Source: Jaminaea rosea (Eukaryota > Basidiomycota > Exobasidiomycetes > Microstromatales). Taken from it: DNA of 64,000 nucleotides. The notes under the pieces are model-generated. The model worked only from the letters and a program-made list of their open reading frames with translations. It was not told the DNA's origin and searched no databases. This document shows positions 48,224 through 60,068 of this stretch, piece by piece; the stretch's first letter is position 1; every line of letters starts with the position of its first letter. Location: assembly GCF_003144245.1 (NCBI RefSeq), contig NW_020289992.1, forward strand, positions 186,001 to 250,000, in the 5' to 3' direction. The position numbers were made by a program, and so were the translations under genes.

Positions 48224-48646
48224 GTTCGTCGTAAGATGTGACGAAAATGAAGAAGGCAAACGGGCTCGACATTAGTCAGGACAACGTCTCTTGCAGTCCG
48301 TACGTTTCCAGTCGCTACCTCTCCCTTTGGCCTCCTGGCCCAATACGGGCTCAACCCTCGTCACTTCTCTGCCGCGATGGGCAAGCGGCCATGTGAGTCA
48401 AGCTTCGGGCAGCTCTTGGGGCTTGCTCGCTCGTAGTCAGCCATTGATTGCCTGAAAAGTGCGGGAGGAAGGGGGAAGCGACGGGCCGCCATGAGAGCGA
48501 GCTGCTACAACTCCGCTCCGTCGTACTCGCCGGCCCTGTCAATCTTCGACGCACTCAGCAGCGGTTCGAATGCTCTGCCCGCCCCTGTACTTGCAAATGC
48601 TTCCTCCTGACCTCGTGAGCATAAAGCTGCTACGGAGAGGCAAGGC
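48224..48646. promoter_or_regulatory. Spacer between array copies C and D
   Basis: Upstream region of copy C. A segment at 48421-48451 matches 49470-49500 upstream of copy D at 26 of 31 positions, so the duplication unit included promoter sequence. Confidence 0.6.
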
Positions 48647-49242
48647 CTATGCCTCCTCCTCTTCCTCCCCTTTGAGCTCGGAGGCCTTCTTGCTGACTCC
48701 CTAAAATCATGGCCAGGCACGTCAGAGGGTCAGCTGCGTCGTACAGAAGGCTCGGGCAGAGTCAGCTTACGAAGCGAGTAACCATGGCCTCGTCCGGGAG
48801 CAGCATCATCTGCTCGTTCTTGCAACCCCTCTTCAAGCGACAGCAGCAATGGACCCCTTTAGGACAAGATTTGGTACGATAGCAGCAGCAGTCCGCTACC
48901 TTCTCATCCTTGGAGAAGCAATACTCGTTCTGGTAACCTGAAAGAAGGAGTCAAAGTCGCGGGAAGATGAGTATGGGTGCCTGTGAAAGGGCGTTGGTCT
49001 GCAGACGGGTCGTTCGAGACCTACAACTCGATGTGGCACGAAGAAGGCAGCAAATGTACGCTTTCTGCCTCGAACCGAGCTGCCGTCACGAAAACGGACG
49101 TTCAGCGCTTATTATGAGCCTTGGAGACCAACTCAAGTTGACCTACGCGATTTTGACCATCGACGCCGTGAGCAGTGGCGGCCACCACACCCAGCAGGCT
49201 AGCGAGGACGAGAGTGATCAGTAGGGACAGTTGGGCCCACAT
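48647..49242 (-). CDS. Cysteine-rich secreted protein, array copy D
   Basis: Four exons (49147-49242, 49025-49064, 48771-48937, 48647-48700) give 118 residues. Signal peptide MWAQLSLLITLVLASLLGVV, short pro-region, then YICC, SSC, YQNEYC, DCCC, KSC, HCCC and RGC: 12 cysteines. DEAMVTRF is followed by the last exon GVSKKASELKGEEEEEA, the same start as copy C but with an added acidic run. Exon 1 is the same length as in copy C (32 codons) and intron positions match, so C and D are the closest pair. Reading through the first intron meets a stop, so splicing is required. Confidence 0.77.
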
Positions 49243-50072
49243 GTTCGTCGCGAAATGCAGTGATGGTCAGAGCGGCAAGGGATGCGAAGCCAATCAGCAT
49301 CATCTTGACTTCTTCCTGATCGCTACCTCACCTCGGGGTATCGGCCGCTCTACCATCTTCCCCGTCACCGGACGCGGGCCCTTCGCCCCCCCCCCCCTCC
49401 TCTGCTGCGATTAGTGAACGCCCCGCCACCAAAGGATCCGTCTGAGCCAATCTCTGCGCAATCAGCAGAGCTTGCTCGGTCGTCGTGAGCCATACATTGC
49501 GTCGAGCTCGATCTTCCTCGCAACCGCGAGGGGAGCCGAGCGAAGACCGGCAAAACTCCAGTGAAGGGCGTACGGGGTAGGTCATGTATCAAGCAGCTGC
49601 GGTGTAGTCGGCGAGACAGGCTGGAGATTGGTGGCTGCGAGGCAGGCAGAGTGGTGGAGGACGCTGAGAAAGAGAAGAGAAGAGGTGGGTCAAGTGGGAG
49701 GGACGGCTCTGAAGGAGCCGAAGAAGGGGCGACCGCAGCCGTGAGCATGAGCATGACCAACGGGATGTTGAGAAGTGGGAGGCCCATGCCGGGACTAGCG
49801 GCGAGGGCGCTGTCAGCGAAGGAAGTAGGGGGGATTGCGAAGTGGCGCCTACGAAAGCAAGCTCGACATCCCGCTGCAGCAGAAGGTCTGCGGCTACTTG
49901 GAGACGCGCCACAGGCAGCAAACCGTCGCCCTTGGCTCTTGCCGCCTGTCTTATTCATCTCATGGCTGTAAGATGCCGGGCAGCCTGATCACATACTGCT
50001 CTTTCCTGCCTCAACGGCCTGCAAAATCGTATCTGTGTATCATTGCCGCCCATCTGCTCACGTACATCTCGC
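49243..50072. other. Intergenic upstream of array copy D
   Basis: 830 bp. Contains the copy D promoter and a C-run at 49390-49398. A minus-strand frame with a hydrophobic start (MGLPLLNIPLVMLMLTAAVA, ATG near 49795) lacks the array's cysteines and is not called. Confidence 0.5.
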
Positions 50073-51383
50073 CTAGTCGACGACGTGGTACCTCCCATTC
50101 TTCCTCAGCGGCGTTCCGCTCGTCTCTACGGGCTGCTCAAACCTCAAATGGCTCCTGTACCTCCTGAGGTACACAATGGCCACATCCTCAATCTTATCCG
50201 GCGTCATACCCAGATCCGCCCAGCTCTTTGTCCCCGCCTCATCGGGAAGGTCATCGACCATCCTCCTGTCCACCTCATCTGCGCTGAGCATACCCCACCA
50301 TGCCGCCTTGTCCGTGATCGAAGCGGCGAGGCGAAGTGCCCAGTGTGGGACGTTGAGACCAGGGCGGAGCGTCTTTTCGAAGGTGAGGGACTCGACGAGG
50401 GTGAGAAGCTCGGTGATGGTGTACGTCTTGGGGCCGCCGAGCGAGAAGGTTGCGCCAGTCGAGGTGACTTCGGCGTCCATCATGAGCTCGAGAGCGCGGG
50501 CCAGGTCGATGCTGTGTGTAGGGCGCAGCTTCGTGCGGCCGTAGTTTACGTGCCAGGTGATAGGCCAGCCTGGAGAGGGAGAGCGAGCGAGGTCAGCGAG
50601 GGCCGTTCCATAACGCCGATGCGCGCCGCACTCACGAGCCATCTGGTTGAGGAAACGGTCTTCATGTCCGTAGAGGCTGCCCGGCCTGACGATCGTAGCC
50701 CCATCAAAGGCCTGCTTGACGAGCTTCTCCCCCTCAGCCTTTGAGCGTAGGAACTTCGACGGCGAGTCCTCGCGGGCATTGAGGTGGGAGACGTGAATGA
50801 AGCGCGAGACACCGGCGTCAGCTGCGATGGCTGCGATGCGAGCTGCGCCCGTTGCGTGGACGTCGTTGAAGGTGAAGTTCCTAACGCGATGTTGAGGGGA
50901 AGGAGGGGTGAGCGAGGGGACAGGGCGGCATGCCCGTTTTGGCGCTCACTTGGTCTCGTAGTTCCTGCCCGTCAAATTGTATACCACATCCGAGTGTCGC
51001 AAGCACTCCCTGATCTGATCATCATTCTTCAAATCCCACTCGAGGGGCACAATCTGTCCCAGATCACCAAGAGGCTTGAGGTGACGCTTCTCGTCCTCAT
51101 CTCTGTAGGGCACAATGACCTGCGTACCCTTTTGTCCCAGCTTGTCGACGAGGTAGCGACCCAGGAAGCCCGTGCAGCCAAAGACGGTAGCTACATGGCC
51201 TGAGACAGCAGAACGTCCACCGCCAATGGGGCCGGCGCGTTGGATGGGGAGGCCAGTCTTGCGCTTGATGACGAGGTCGTGCGCATAGCGGCGTGCAGAG
51301 GGGACGGAGGAGGAGGAGGCAAGGCCACTGCGATGGCAGAAGGCGGCTGCCCGTGTGGCCGAGGCGAGAGGGAGGGTGGCCAT
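50073..51383 (-). CDS. NDUFA9: Complex I 40-kDa subunit (NDUFA9/NUO-40)
   Basis: Accessory NADPH-binding subunit of mitochondrial NADH:ubiquinone oxidoreductase, of the extended short-chain dehydrogenase fold. Three exons (50950-51383, 50636-50880, 50073-50569) give 391 residues. The first ~35 residues are Arg/Ala/Ser-rich, fitting import. Then [21 protein letters not shown] (Rossmann Gly motif), [71 protein letters not shown] and the family C-terminus with [15 protein letters not shown] functional complex I is therefore expected in this organism. Divergent partner is PET127. Confidence 0.93.
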
Positions 51384-51696
51384 GCTGGAGATGGTAGGTG
51401 ATGGTGAGGTTCTTTGAAATCGGAAGCCGCCGCCGTCGTCGCCGTCCAGCTCGAGGCTCGGCGGCGACGCTTCGTCTCTCCCCGCCTTGCGCCGCGTGGC
51501 AGGCAGCAAGCAGCCAGACGAGGATCCGCGCCGGTCCGACTCTGACGCCTCTCTGTGGGCGTTACGGAAGGGCTGCAGCCAAGGCGGGCGGAAAGGAATC
51601 GCGAGGGAGGCGGCCATCGAGACGACTTCTTTTCGACGCTTGGGATCACGGCAGCAGCATCGCTTCTTTCTCTCCATCCCAATCGGCCGTCGCGCA
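51384..51696. promoter_or_regulatory. Shared divergent promoter of NDUFA9 and PET127
   Basis: 313 bp between two genes for mitochondrial proteins. GC-rich; both frames run through it without a supported start. No motif named. Confidence 0.5.
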
Positions 51697-54600
51697 ATGC
51701 TGCGAGCCTCTCGTGCTTCGGCACACGTCGTCGTGGCTTCGACATCCGCGGCGCCCTTGGCCTCGACCGCACGAGTCGTAGTGAGGAAATCCGCAGCTGC
51801 GCCTCCGTCCTCCTCGAGAACCTTTAGCTGCAGTGCACATGTCCACCAGGCGACTGAGCAGGGGCAGAGCAGTGGTAGCAGCGGCAAAGGCAAGGGCAAG
51901 GCTAGCGACGGCAATTCAGCTTCATCGTCGTCATCGTCGCAGTCGTCTCCGCGCTGGTTCGATTCGATCAAAAAGAAGGCGAGCAGCGTGCTCAGATTCA
52001 ACAAGCAGCAGCAGGAGCAGCAGGCGGCAGCCACATCGTCACAGTCTCAAAGGAGTGCAGCCAGCAACAATCCATCCGCCCAGAATGCTCCATCATCCTC
52101 CTCCTCCTCGGACGCCCAGAGCGCTCGCGACGATCCACAATTCGTCGCAGCACTGAATGCCACAGCGCAGGCTCTGCGAGCGAGAAAGAGTCGAAAGTTA
52201 TCAAAAAGACAGAGACAGGCCAAGAAAGCAGCAGAAGCAGCAGCTCGTGCGGATGGGACGCAGCAACAGTCGTCAAAGCCATCAACCTCAGCCCCGGATC
52301 CAGTAGTTGCGGCTGCCGAGATCAATCAAGGCGGCCCGGCAACGATGAAGGAGGCAGCGGAGGCCTCGTCTGGTGATTCTGGCCCATCACAGAAGCAGTC
52401 AGCGCCTGCCGCTGCCACGTCGACGACCAAGCAGCAGGCGAGAGGCAAAGGAGCCACACTACGTAGGCAGAGGCAGCGACGTCGCAGAGTCGCAGCCCGA
52501 AAGGCTGCTGCGACGCCGCCAGCCAAGGCCAAGAAGCAAGAGGAGAAGGCTGCCACACCGCAGCAGCAGAATGATGTAAAGGACAAGGGAAAGCAGCAGC
52601 AGCAGGCATCTGGCGCTAAGTCGCCGCGCCTTCCTCATCAATGGCAACAAGACGCCATCCCACAAGTAACACAAAGCGAGCGGCTTGCGGCGCAAGAGCA
52701 GGCTCGCCGGGAGGCAGACGAGGCCTCGATGGCAGAGGCAGCAGCGGCAGGGGGGCACCAGCCATCATCGGGCCCCTCCGCTTCAGATGCCCCACTCGAA
52801 GATACTCGCGCCCCGCGGCGACGTCGTCCTCCTCCGCACCTCAATGCAGGCAAGAGCGGCCCGGCTATGCGGCTAGTCGATGGCCCAGAGATGGAGGCAT
52901 TGCGCAACATCTCTTCCTCGCTCTACACGCCAGACGAGGAGTGGGAAGCGATCCCCTTCGAACAGCGCGAAAAGAATGGCGGGGCCGACCTGCTTCGGCG
53001 CGGCGGCATCCTACGCGCGGCCGACGTCCCCGTAGAAGGGATCGACGGTCTTCGCGAGATGAAGGTGGCCACGCTGGCCCATGGCCTGGATCGTGTCCTC
53101 TTCAACCCCGGTGTCCACCAGCTTCGCGACCCGCGCTCAGGAATCTACAATTACCCGCCTCACCTCCGTCAGATACCCGACGTGGACCTCTTTGACTACG
53201 GTGCCCTGCCAGCGTACGTGACCTCTTCTGCCGATATGGAGCTCATCGAGATTGCCCAGAAGCAGGGAGCGAAGTGGTGCGGCTCCACCTCCAGTCTTAC
53301 TAGCATCTTCAGCCACGCCTACTTCCTCCTCTCAGGCTGGAAGGCGCCCGAGTCCAAGGACTTTACCAGCGAGTTTCGAGGAGATGCGGTGCCCAAGGGG
53401 TTCAGCTTTGCGGCGAAGCTACCAGCGACGATCAACTTCACGCCTAGGATCACGCCCGGGAATCCGAGACCCGTATATGCTATCGACTCGAACTCGTCGG
53501 ATAGCGGCGAGGATGCGAACAGCAACTACGTGCTGCTGCAGTTGGGCAAGGCAATGGAGAAGATGCTTACCGTAGATCGCGGGGAGTTTGACAGCTTTCT
53601 GCGCGTCAACAGACCGGATGATGCCTCCGCGGGCGAAGATGGGGCCGAATCGACGTCCGCACAAGCAGCGCCAGAGCCAGAAGCCTACTACTACTCTCGC
53701 GCCGGTTCCAGCTTCGTCATGCGTTCCCAGCTCGACTGCCACGACTCGCGCCTACCACGCAAGACGTTCGACCTCAAGTCTCGCGCGTGCGTCTCCATCC
53801 GCTACGATAGAGCCAACTGGGTTGAGGCCTCCGGCTACCAGATCAAGCACCTGCATGGACTGTGGGAGAGCTTTGAGCGTGAGCGCTACGATATGACGCG
53901 CAGTGCGTTCTTGAAGTACTATTTCCAGGGAAGGATCGGGAATATGGACGGCATCTTCGTGGCGTACCATAATGCGGCCAAGTTCTTCGGATTTGAGGTG
54001 AGCAGTCGAGCAGTGAAGTGAACGAGCGCGACTAACCTCACCCTCTCTACCCTGCCCACCCAACAGTACTTCCCCCTCGAGGAGATGGCGAAGCAGCTCT
54101 TCGGCAGCGCAGAGATGGCCGAGCAATCCTTCAAGCTCTGCATCTCCCTCACCGAACGCGTCCTCGGCCGTGCCGCAGAGCTCTACCCGGGGAAGCCATT
54201 GCGCCTCACATTCGAGACAGTCGAGCCGTATCGCAACTCCTCCTCGCCCTCCTCACAGTCTCCTCCCTCCGACGGCCCAGCAGCAGCACCCGCTCCACCA
54301 GACACGATGCGCGTCTGGATTCGACCGCGAGATGAAGAGGGCAAGCCCGTGCAGGGCGAGATCACCCAGCTAGACGTTACGGTGGATCGATACATCTTTG
54401 GTCGACTGGTGCAGGGTCCGGTGGATTTCAATGCAATCGATGGGGAGATAAGCGTTAGTCAAGCGAAGGAGAAGGCGGAGGAACAGCTCGAAACAGAGAC
54501 GGCCTTCGAGCGCGATGCGCACAAGAACAGAGACAGTTCCGCAGCCGCAGCGTCAGGCAACGATGGATTCAAGCGCCCTGTCGATTGGCACGTCGAGTAC

Positions 54601-55191
54601 TCCCTCGTCGCTCGTACGGACTTGTCCGAAGGCGAGGCGCGGGCCAATCTGGACTCAGCGCTGGATCGAGCCAAGCAGCTTGCCTCCCTCGTCACGCCGA
54701 ACGTGGACGCCATCAACGAGCGTGAGCGTAACCTGGAGGCAGAGCTTGCGCGCAACCCTGCTGCGTTGCTCAAGTACAAGCGCGATAAGCAGAGCGGGGT
54801 GGCAGCGGGGATGCCCAAGGCTAGGGGCCAGGTGGAACTCTTTGGCTTGGGTGAAGAGGAGATCGAGGTTGATGAGCAGGCGCACACGGATGTCAGGCCA
54901 GCAGCGGAAGAGCCCAAACCGTTCGGCCCACCACTGGAGGAGGCCACCGCTGCTATGCCTTCGACGTCGGGCAAGGAGCAGATTGAGGAAATGGCGCGAG
55001 TGGTGAATGCGGAGCGGAAGAAGTCTTCACTTGGCGAAGGAGAGGATGGCGATGGATTGTGGCGACCCCCTACGATGCTCATATCTGCTATGAGGGTCAA
55101 GAGCAGGCAGGGTGCCAAGGAGGCAAAGGAGTTGGAGGCGAGGGACGAGTTGGTGGAGTTTAGATCGACGAGCGAGGGGCCGAGGAGGTGA
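51697..55191 (+). CDS. PET127: Mitochondrial RNA-processing protein Pet127
   Basis: Pet127 family; in yeast a mitochondrial membrane-associated factor for 5' processing and turnover of mitochondrial RNAs. Two exons (51697-53997, 54067-55191) give 1,141 residues. Targeting-like N-terminus ([20 protein letters not shown]), then ~370 residues of Ser/Gln/Ala-rich and basic sequence. The family domain follows: [112 protein letters not shown] and [24 protein letters not shown]. The intron interrupts FGFE|YFPLEEM. The conserved acidic and DLK-x-R residues resemble the PD-(D/E)XK nuclease fold; activity is inference. Confidence 0.93.
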
Positions 55192-55617
55192 GGCGAGGCG
55201 AACGAGCCAGGAGACAGACAGGGCTATCATAGATTTGGATCTGCAATTGTACCACACCAACACCACCACGCATTCATCATTCACGCCCCTTCGTCCTCCC
55301 CGCCGTCGTGTCACTCTCACCTGGCCCGCACTTTTTTTGCGTCCGTGCACAATCGTCTCTGTCCGTCTCGCGATCGGCGACGCCGCGATGAGGCTGAGAC
55401 AAGGGTCGATTTGGGGGGCGGAGTTGGGTTCTGTTGGCCCTGCATGACGGAAGAGAGCCAGGCTCGACGAGCAAATGCTGCCTTGTCTCCTTTCCCTTAG
55501 CTTTCGACGACACGACAACGACCTGCGATTGACGACCTCTTTATAGTAGCGAGCTAGCGAGCAAGCGCTCAGAATACCCTTGTACCCGTACCACTACTCA
55601 CGACCTCGTCCGAGACC
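55192..55617. other. Intergenic upstream of the vWA protein
   Basis: 426 bp, tandem same-strand spacing. A T-run with TTTTTTTG near 55331 may belong to the PET127 3' end. No gene seen. Confidence 0.5.
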
Positions 55618-57500
55618 ATGGACCACCCCGGCGGCAACAGCAGCAGCGGCGGCGGCGGCGTCTATGGGATGTTCGGCTCAGCGGCGCAACACCTCGCCTC
55701 ATCCCCCTCAACCTCAAGATCGCAGCATGGTGACCCTTACACGTCCTCATCTGGCGGCCCATCAGCGCCCTGCTCAGCCGCCGCCTTCGACTGGGACGAC
55801 ATGACCGGCGCCGGGTCTAGCAGTGGCGGCTCGAGCAAAGCTTTGGACTTGGTATTTGTGATGGACTGCACAGGGTCGATGGGAAGCTACATTGCCTCTG
55901 CGACCAATCATATCGAGACGATATGCGATAACATCAAGCAGAGCGAGCAACTGTCTGCGCCTGGAGCCTTGCGAGTGGTAAGTGACGTGACGCCGTGCGA
56001 GCTACCAGCCGAGACTCGGTCCCAACGTGCTGACCACCCTGTCTGACCCGATGCGTTCACTCGCAGGGACTCGTAGCCTTCCGCGACCACCCACCGCAAG
56101 ACTACAGCTATGTGACTCGCTCTTCACCCTTTACCTCAGAGGTGTCCGTAATCAAAGAGAGGCTACGCGAGCTTTACGCCTCTGGCGGTGGAGATGGGCC
56201 TGAAGCCGTAACCGCAGCGCTGAAAGCCGTGCTGGACATGGCCTGGCGTCCCTCAGCTACGCGGCTGGCAGTCGTTATCACAGATGCTCCGCCGCATAGC
56301 ATTGGAGAATATGGGGACGGCTTCCCGAATGGAGATCCTTCCGGAGAGGACCCGCTTGTGCTCGCAAGGCAGATGGCGGAGATGGGGATTTCATTGTTCA
56401 TGGTTGCCTGCGAGCCGGCGCTGGCTGGTGAGTAGCAGTGGAAACATGCGTTGCCGCGCATGCATAGTTCACTGACCTCCACCTCCTCTTGTATCACACC
56501 GCTGCTAGCTTACACTAATGCAGTCGACTTCTACCAGGGCTTGGTCCGGATCACCTCCGGCCTTATGGTGCCTCTCACAACGGCCTCGCTGCTGACATAC
56601 GTCATCATCGCTGCGGCAGGAGAAGCCATGGCCCTCGATCGTCTGCACCGCGAGATAGGCGATGAGGTCGCAGAACGGCTACGCTCGCTCAGCCTCGCGG
56701 GCGCCGGCGCCGACCCATCAGCCCAAGCTGCAGCTCCGCCTCCTCCTTCCGACCTACTGATGGACGAAGTAGCGCGCGACCTCCATCAACGCCTTCTCTT
56801 GCGCAACGAGTCCACGAAGCAGATCGTCATCGAGAGCATCTACCGTGAGACGGAAGATTCGCGCAATAATGTCGAGGTGTGGAGCACAGCGCCCGACGTG
56901 GGGGCGGCGCGACCTCATGTGACCAAGGTGTATGGGTCACGACTCAATGACCGGTATTTGTCAACAAGGAGAGCGAATGCCAGCTTGGCAAGTAGAGGAT
57001 CGGCCCCTTTTCCTGGCTCTGGAGCAGGCGGAAGGTCAGGAGGCTCAACTGGGTCGTGGAGCACGGTGGGGGCTGGAGGTAGGGTGGTGCCTGGCGCACT
57101 TGGTGGCAGCAGCAGCGGCAGCAGCAGCATCACTGGTGGGAACGAGCGCAGCGGCTCATCACGCCAGGTCGTCTCCGACTTCTCTGCCTTCAGCGCTTCA
57201 GGCTCGCTCAGCTTCGGCTCACCACCACAAGCAGACTCGCCAGCGCGCTTTGGTGGGAATAATGCGACATGGACGGGCGGAGGCGCAATGCGTGGGAACC
57301 AGGCGCGCGGAATGGACGATGATGATGACGATGATGCAGCGGGGCAGGAGGATAAGCCCTTGCCCGTGGCGGTTGAGTCGGAGGAAGGCGGGATGGAGGT
57401 AGCGGGCGATGATGGGTCGCGGCTGAAGTTCAGAATGGGGGCGATCAGCTTGGATCAGGCAAAGAGGCTCGCGAGGCAGAGCGCGTATAGGCGGGCATGA
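55618..57500 (+). CDS. von Willebrand factor A domain protein
   Basis: Three exons (55618-55977, 56067-56427, 56509-57500) give 570 residues. A Gly/Ser-rich N-terminus is followed by a vWA domain (about residues 78-280): LDLVFVMDCTGSMGSYI carries the MIDAS DxTGSM motif, then GLVAFRDHPPQDYSYVT (second metal ligand region), GDGPEAVTAAL and RLAVVITDAPPH. After it come helices with LLTYVIIAAAGEAMALDRLHREIGDEV and a Ser/Gly-rich tail with an acidic DDDDDD stretch. This resembles the vWA part of alpha-kinase proteins such as VwkA, but no kinase domain follows. Function unknown; metal-dependent protein binding is likely from MIDAS. Confidence 0.85.
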
Positions 57501-57870
57501 GGTGGTGTCGCATTCACTGTGTGCTCATGGCAGGCATACATTCACCCAATTGCATTCAATGGATCACCTCCGCCATCCTCACCACTCGCGTCATCGGTGT
57601 TGCCGCCGATTACGTACATGGAAGCCAACAACGGGCAAGAAATGGATTGCTGTCGCTCTTGCCAGGGGTTGATTAGCACGCCCAAACAAATGTGATCTTC
57701 CAGTGGCTCGATTGATTTCAAGGTACCAGTACTGGCATCTCGGCGGGCTGGCTGTGCCGTGACTGTTTACACATCACATTGTCGACATGTGCTTTGCTCT
57801 CGTCCATCTCGCAACGCTATTCTGCTTCCTTTTCTCCATCTCTCACCAGCCTCTAACGCTACAGACCGCC
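57501..57870. promoter_or_regulatory. Upstream region of KRE6
   Basis: 370 bp between same-strand genes. A further ATG-less frame extends upstream of 57871; the ATG at 57871 is taken as start. No motif named. Confidence 0.45.
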
Positions 57871-60068
57871 ATGCAGCCGAGAGATTCACATCTTGAGCAT
57901 TGCGATCGAGGTCCAATATGGGAGGAGCTGGACGAGGATGATGCTTTGCTGAGGACTCCAGTGAGTAGTCGCTCTTCGTCACAGCAGCTCGTCATCAGCG
58001 TGCGATTCTCACCTCGCTCCTCTCATCGCCGTCAGAGAGGCACGCCCGCCCCTCTGCCCACCGCCAGACAGCCTCGTCCCTCACTTCAGCGCGACTCCAC
58101 GCTCTCCACCAATCGATACAGCCACGTCTCCTCCATCCGGCACAGCGTCGCCACCTTCCTCAGCTACGACTCGACCGACTGGGCCGTCCTCGCACGCGCC
58201 TCTCCTCCCCCACTAGACTCGTCCGACCCCAATGAACCAGAAGAAGATGACTGGCTACACGACCCTCACCTCTTCGCCAAGCACAAGAAGTGGACAAGAC
58301 GCAGTCGCTGGTTCTCTACACGAGCAATCGTTGATTTCGGTGTCCTCTTGCTCCTCTTCGCCGGAATAGTCTTCATCTTTCTTGGCTATCCGGTCCTTAC
58401 TGCACTCTTCCTCTCCCCTACCTCGAAGCTGGGCGGCTTTGGGCTTGGGGGGACGAATGGGAGTGGTCAAGTGCCGGAGGGACCGCTCAATAGAGATGGG
58501 CTGATCGATCGGGATACGCCGAAGAGCGCTTATTGGCGGAGAGGGATTGATGATCCGAGTAAGAGGTATAGGCTGGTGTACAGTGACGAATTTGAGACAG
58601 ACGGGAGAAGCTTCTGGCCGGGAGACGATCCGTTCTGGGAGGCGTTGGATCTGCATTACTGGGCTACGGGGAATTACGAGTGGTGAGTGCCGCAGTCGCC
58701 GAGTGACGCAGCCTTCACTGCTGCTGACCGCCCCCTTTGCCCTCTCAAAGGTACTCACCTGATGCCATCACAACTCGTGAGGGGGCACTACAGATCACGC
58801 TTAGCGAGCATGTCAGCCACAACCTCAACTTTCGCGGAGGAATGCTGCAGTCATGGAACAAATTCTGCTTCACCGGCGGGTACGTGGCCGCCTCCGTACG
58901 TCTACCCGGCACAGCCTCGCGGGGCGGTACGTGGCCTGCGGTCTGGGCGATGGGGAACTTGGGGAGGGCGGGGTACGGCGCCACTTTGGAGGGAACATGG
59001 CCATACGCGTATGAGGGGTGCGATGTTGGGACCCTGCCTAATCAGACGACCTGGGACGGGAAGCCCACCGCAGCGCTCACGGGAGGCAGCGTGACCTTCA
59101 ACAAGAAGCACAAGAGCAACGCCTTATCCTTCTTACCTGGGCAGCGTCTCTCCGCCTGCACGTGCCCCAACGATGATCACCCCGGCCCGCGCCTCAAAGA
59201 CGGCTCGTGGCGTGGCCGCTCAGCACCAGAGATCGACGTCTTCGAAGCGCAGGTGTCCAGCAGCAGGCTGCAGGTCTCCCAATCAGGGCAGTTTGCCCCC
59301 TTTAACATGTACTACGAGCCAACCAATACCACCGCACCTGCGTGGCGCTTCTGGCAGCAAGGCGCAAGGGTCAACTCGTACACGGGCGAGGTCAACCAGC
59401 AGTCCATGAGCGGGGTGACTCCCGCCGTACAGGAGGCAGTGCAGCGTGGCGGCGATGGGAGCTTTGCAGAGTACGGCTTTGAATATCGGCCAGGGAGCGA
59501 CGGCTATATCACCTGGACCTCCGGCGGTAAGCCCTCCTGGTCTCTCCTCCCGCAAGCCCTCGCGCCGGACACGGTAGCGAATATCTCGGCTCGTTCGGTG
59601 AGCCAGGAGCCCATGTACCTCATCTTGAACTTGGGACTGAGCGACTCTTTTGGAAAGATCGACTGGGACGGCATGGAGTTTCCCTATGTGATGAGCGTGG
59701 ACTGGGTCAGGGTATACCAGGAGGAAGGGAAGGAGAATGTGGGGTGTGATCCGAAGGACTGGCCGACGAAGGTGAGCGGACGCCAGGACGCCAGATTGTG
59801 AGCCCATACCGACTGACGCCTACCTGTCCCTCTTCTGTGCTAGGGATACATTCAGCGCCACTACGCAGCGTATACGAATCCCAATCTTACCATCTGGGGC
59901 TCGACGTCCTCGAAAGGAGGATACGGCGCTGATTGGCCGCGTAACCGCTTACAGCCTGGGGGCTGCTCTGCACCCGTGAGCAAGTTGCCTGGCTCGCCGA
60001 CTCATCCCATAGGCAAGGCGCCGATCAGGAGCACAGATGTTGCTGCAAATTGGGAGAAGCCGGCGTGA
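57871..60068 (+). CDS. KRE6: Beta-1,6-glucan synthesis protein, Kre6/Skn1 (GH16)
   Basis: Type II membrane protein of the secretory pathway needed for cell-wall beta-1,6-glucan. Three exons (57871-58682, 58751-59771, 59844-60068) give 685 residues. Cytosolic Ser/Arg-rich N-terminus, one membrane segment at about residues 155-185 (VDFGVLLLLFAGIVFIFLGYP), then the SKN1/GH16 lumenal domain: YRLVYSDEFETDGRSFWPGDDPFWEALDLHYW, WNKFCFTGGYVAASV, GGTWPAVWAMGNLGRAGYGA, the catalytic EIDVFE motif, YIHW-like GYITW, and a Cys-containing C-terminus. A 75-nt stretch after residue 30 (57961-58035) starts with GTGAGT, ends with CAG and is a multiple of three; it may be an optional intron. SLT2, which responds to wall stress, lies 2.1 kb downstream. 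Confidence 0.94.

Noticed and set aside
49365-49958. Minus-strand frame with signal-peptide-like start as a fifth array gene
   Set aside because: It lacks the CC and CCC blocks, the conserved upstream bases before the ATG and the last-exon Gly motif.
50946-52034. 362-codon minus-strand frame extending past the NDUFA9 start
   Set aside because: Only the part below 51383 is conserved; the upstream extension runs antisense into PET127 and lacks protein-like features.
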